NCBI RefSeq assembly: GCF_000720325.1
Contig: NZ_JOJM01000081.1
Location: 1 to 62,035, forward strand
Source: Streptomyces sp. NRRL B-1347
GTDB taxonomy: Bacteria > Actinomycetota > Actinomycetes > Streptomycetales > Streptomycetaceae
DNA: 62,035 nucleotides
Direction: 5' to 3'
In this document: piece by piece, positions 60,060-62,035 of the stretch
Numbering within the stretch: position 1 is the stretch's first letter
How the letters are laid out: each line of letters begins with the position of its first letter
Program-made: the position numbers and the translations under genes
Notes under the pieces: generated by a model
The model's database searches: none
Told to the model about the DNA's origin: nothing
The model's input: only the letters and a program-made list of their open reading frames with translations

Positions 60060-61076
60060 TCACCGGTCGTCGGCCGCCAGCGCGGTGAGGTCGAGGAGCC
60101 GGTGGGTGTAACCCCACTCGTTGTCGTACCAGCCGAAGACCTTGGCGAGGGTGCCGTGCACCTGGGTCAGGGCGGGGTCGAACACGCAGGAGGCGGGGTC
60201 GCCGATGACGTCGCGGGAGACGATGGGAGCGTTCGACACCCGCAGGACGCCGTTCATCGGGCCGTCGGCGGCCTCGGCGAAGGCCGCGTTGATCTCCTCG
60301 GCGGTCGTCTCGCGGGCCAGCACCACGGCGAGGTCGGTGAGCGAGCCGTCCTCGACGGGCACGCGTACCGCGATGCCGTCCAGGGCGCCCGCGAGCTCGG
60401 GAACCACGAGGCCCACGGCCCGGGCCGCGCCGGTGCTGGTCGGGATGATGCTCAGGGCCGCCGAGCGGGCCCGCCGCAGGTCCTTGTGCGGGCCGTCGAG
60501 CAGGGCCTGATCGTTGGTGTAGCCGTGGATGGTGGTCATCACGCCGCGCTCGATGCCGAACCGTTCGTGGAGCACTTTGACCATCGGTGCCACGCAGTTG
60601 GTGGTGCAGGAAGCCGCGGAGACGATGCGGTCCCGTCGCCGGTCGTAGGCGTCGTCGTTGACGCCGAGCACGATGGTGGCGTCCACGTCCTTTCCCGGCG
60701 CCGAGAGGAGCACGGTGTGGGCACCCGCCTTCAGATGCAGCTCGGCGGAGGCGCGGTCGCGGAAGCGGCCGGTGGACTCTACGACGATCTCGGCGCCGTG
60801 GTCGGCCCAGCGCAGGGCGGCCGGATCGCGTTCGGCGGTGACGGCGACGCGGTGGCCGTCCACAGTGATCGAGGTGTCGTCGTACGAGACCTCGCGCCCG
60901 ATGCGGCCGAACGTCGAGTCGTACTCCAGCAGGTGCGCGAGGGTGGCGGCCGGAGCGATGTCGTTGATCGCGACGACCTCGATGTCCTGGGTGCCCGCTT
61001 CGGCGCGGTCGAGAGCCGCGCGCAAGTAGGTGCGGCCGATGCGGCCGAAGCCGTTGATGCCGACGCGTACGGTCAT
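60060..61076 (-). CDS. gap: glyceraldehyde-3-phosphate dehydrogenase (type I)
   Basis: 338 aa from ATG 61076, AAGGAG nine bases upstream; the frame is open further only because it fuses with the broken phosphoketolase. NAD site GINGFGRIG, catalytic Cys157 in SAASCTTNC, His in [10 protein letters not shown] and the C-terminal [15 protein letters not shown] are all intact. It converts glyceraldehyde 3-phosphate to 1,3-bisphosphoglycerate. Lying 29 bases downstream of a phosphoketolase, which releases glyceraldehyde 3-phosphate, it would have formed a short sugar-phosphate bypass. It is probably an accessory isozyme. Confidence 0.95.
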   Translation of the reverse strand: MTVRVGINGFGRIGRTYLRAALDRAEAGTQDIEVVAINDIAPAATLAHLLEYDSTFGRIGREVSYDDTSITVDGHRVAVTAERDPAALRWADHGAEIVVESTGRFRDRASAELHLKAGAHTVLLSAPGKDVDATIVLGVNDDAYDRRRDRIVSAASCTTNCVAPMVKVLHERFGIERGVMTTIHGYTNDQALLDGPHKDLRRARSAALSIIPTSTGAARAVGLVVPELAGALDGIAVRVPVEDGSLTDLAVVLARETTAEEINAAFAEAADGPMNGVLRVSNAPIVSRDVIGDPASCVFDPALTQVHGTLAKVFGWYDNEWGYTHRLLDLTALAADDR

Positions 61077-61105
61077 GGCGGTGAACTCCTTCTCGGCGTG
61101 GGGCG

Positions 61106-62035
61106 TCAGCCGGTCCATGTCCACTCGGCGACCTCGGGGAGGTCGGTGCCGTGGGTCCGGATCCAGGCGTGGTGGCGGGTGCGGGTGTCGGTCATCTTCT
61201 GGCGGAGCTCCGCGGCGCGGACACCGTAGCCGGGCACGCGGTCGATGACGTCCATGACGAGCCGGTAGCGGTCCATGTCGTTGCGCACGACCATGTCGAA
61301 GGGCGTGGTCGTGGTGCCCATCTCCTTGTAGCCGCGCACGTGCAGATGGCCGTGGCCCGCGCGGCGGTAGGCCAGGCGGTGGATGAGCCACGGGTAGCCG
61401 TGGTAGGCGAAGATGACCGGCCAGGACCACGTCGGGCTCGCGTCCGTCGATGGCTGAGCCCGCCCAGTCCCAGATCCCGGCTCCGCGAGCGCAGTGTGCG
61501 CGCGCCTGGTCCAGGGACAGCCAGTCGAAGCAGGGCTGTTTGCCCGCGACGATGACGTTGACGTAGTCGCGGCTGCGGAGCGCGTGGTCGGCCACCGACA
61601 GCAGCGTGTTGGCGTCCGGCGGCAGGTAGACGCGCACGACTTCGGGGCTCTTGTTGAGGACGTGGTCGACGAAGCCGGGGTCCTGGTGCGAGAAGCCGTT
61701 GTGGTCCTGGCGCCACACGTGCGAGGTGAGCAGGTAGTTGGAGTCGGAAGTCGCGTCGCTCCGAGGTGTCCTGCATGACCTGCTCCAGGAGGTCACCGAG
61801 GATCCGGGTCGGCTCGTGCAGGCTCGCGCCCGGTTTGTCGACGGGCACGGCGAAGCGTTCGAGGTCAGGTATCGGCAGATCGCGGACGAGCAGGCCGCCG
61901 TTGGCGTGCGGGCTCGCGCCGAGGCGCCGGTCGCCTTCGGGGACGCAGGCGAGGACCTGCGCGGTGGGGCGCCCTTCGGCGTCGAAGAGCTCCTCGGGCC
62001 GGTAGGAGCGCAGCCAGTCCTCCAGCTGCCGCAGG
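61106..62035 (-). pseudogene. xfp: phosphoketolase, two internal deletions, 5' end off the window
   Basis: Reading leftward from the window edge: [20 protein letters not shown] and further to [14 protein letters not shown]. Then, in another frame after a loss of about 80 codons, [40 protein letters not shown] and REPDVVLA. After a second loss of about 65 codons and another frame change come [20 protein letters not shown] and [20 protein letters not shown] to the stop. Family role: splitting xylulose-5-P or fructose-6-P with phosphate to acetyl-P. No full enzyme can be produced from this sequence. Confidence 0.9.

Noticed and set aside
60060..61796. 578-codon fusion of phosphoketolase and GAPDH
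   Set aside because: The fusion arises only because the deleted phosphoketolase falls into the gap frame. A ribosome binding site and ATG at 61076 mark the true GAPDH start.
1..62035. tRNA, rRNA, riboswitch or phage attachment sites
   Set aside because: None could be recognised by reading. A tRNAscan/Infernal run would be needed to exclude small RNA genes.

Overview
The window is high-GC actinobacterial DNA and almost certainly Streptomyces. It has many GTG starts, purine-rich ribosome binding sites and 1-13 base gene overlaps. It also carries streptomycete families: DUF6083, DUF6247, SigE-type sigma factors with a co-translated membrane partner, MmyB-type regulators, and a gap-phosphoketolase pair. 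Two insertion sequences, many broken genes and several gene clusters suggest an accessory region such as a chromosome arm. No rRNA, tRNA or CRISPR array was recognised by eye.

Layout. 1-5.4 kb: three overlapping genes of unknown function cut by the left edge, a dienelactone-hydrolase-like protein without its nucleophile, a membrane Ser/Thr kinase, and a DUF6247/toxin-like pair. 5.6-8.4 kb: a small P-loop kinase-like gene, an AbiEii-like fragment and a complete IS3-family element. 8.4-15 kb: an M48 membrane protease with a partner gene, an SDR behind a MerR-type promoter, a decayed IS630 transposase, and a DUF6083 gene. 15.5-16.7 kb: a sigma-factor/membrane-protein pair broken by an internal inversion; an intact paralogous pair lies at 37.2-38.4 kb. 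17.4-27.5 kb: a single 2,589-residue reducing type I polyketide synthase (KS-AT-DH-MT-psiKR-ER-KR-ACP), an AAC(6')-like acetyltransferase and a squalene/phytoene-synthase-family enzyme. 28-39 kb: a broken amino acid permease, a GT-C glycosyltransferase, membrane proteins, a sigma-like regulator pair and gene remnants.

39.6-62 kb holds PPOX and GNAT enzymes and then what looks like a regulated detoxification set. A 21-bp inverted repeat (GTTAC-N11-GTAAC) lies upstream of an isochorismatase-like gene (followed by a FUSC exporter), a TetR gene, a peptide deformylase gene and, in degenerate form, an alpha/beta hydrolase gene. That hydrolase is followed by an aldehyde dehydrogenase, an FMN reductase, a second hydrolase and OsmC. 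The deformylase/TetR divergent unit is duplicated, and each copy has lost a different gene. Beside it is a small biosynthesis-like cluster: MmyB regulator, 69-residue protein, condensation-fold acyltransferase, MFS exporter and ATP-grasp ligase. The right end holds gap and a phosphoketolase gene with internal deletions that runs off the window.

A striking general feature is how many genes are broken by out-of-frame internal deletions, one-base shifts or inversions: the IS630 transposase, APC permease, SigE copy A, MarR, esterase, phosphoketolase and others. This could be real decay or sequence/assembly error. Reads across the junctions would be needed to tell. All functional calls rest on motif recognition by eye; no database search was run.
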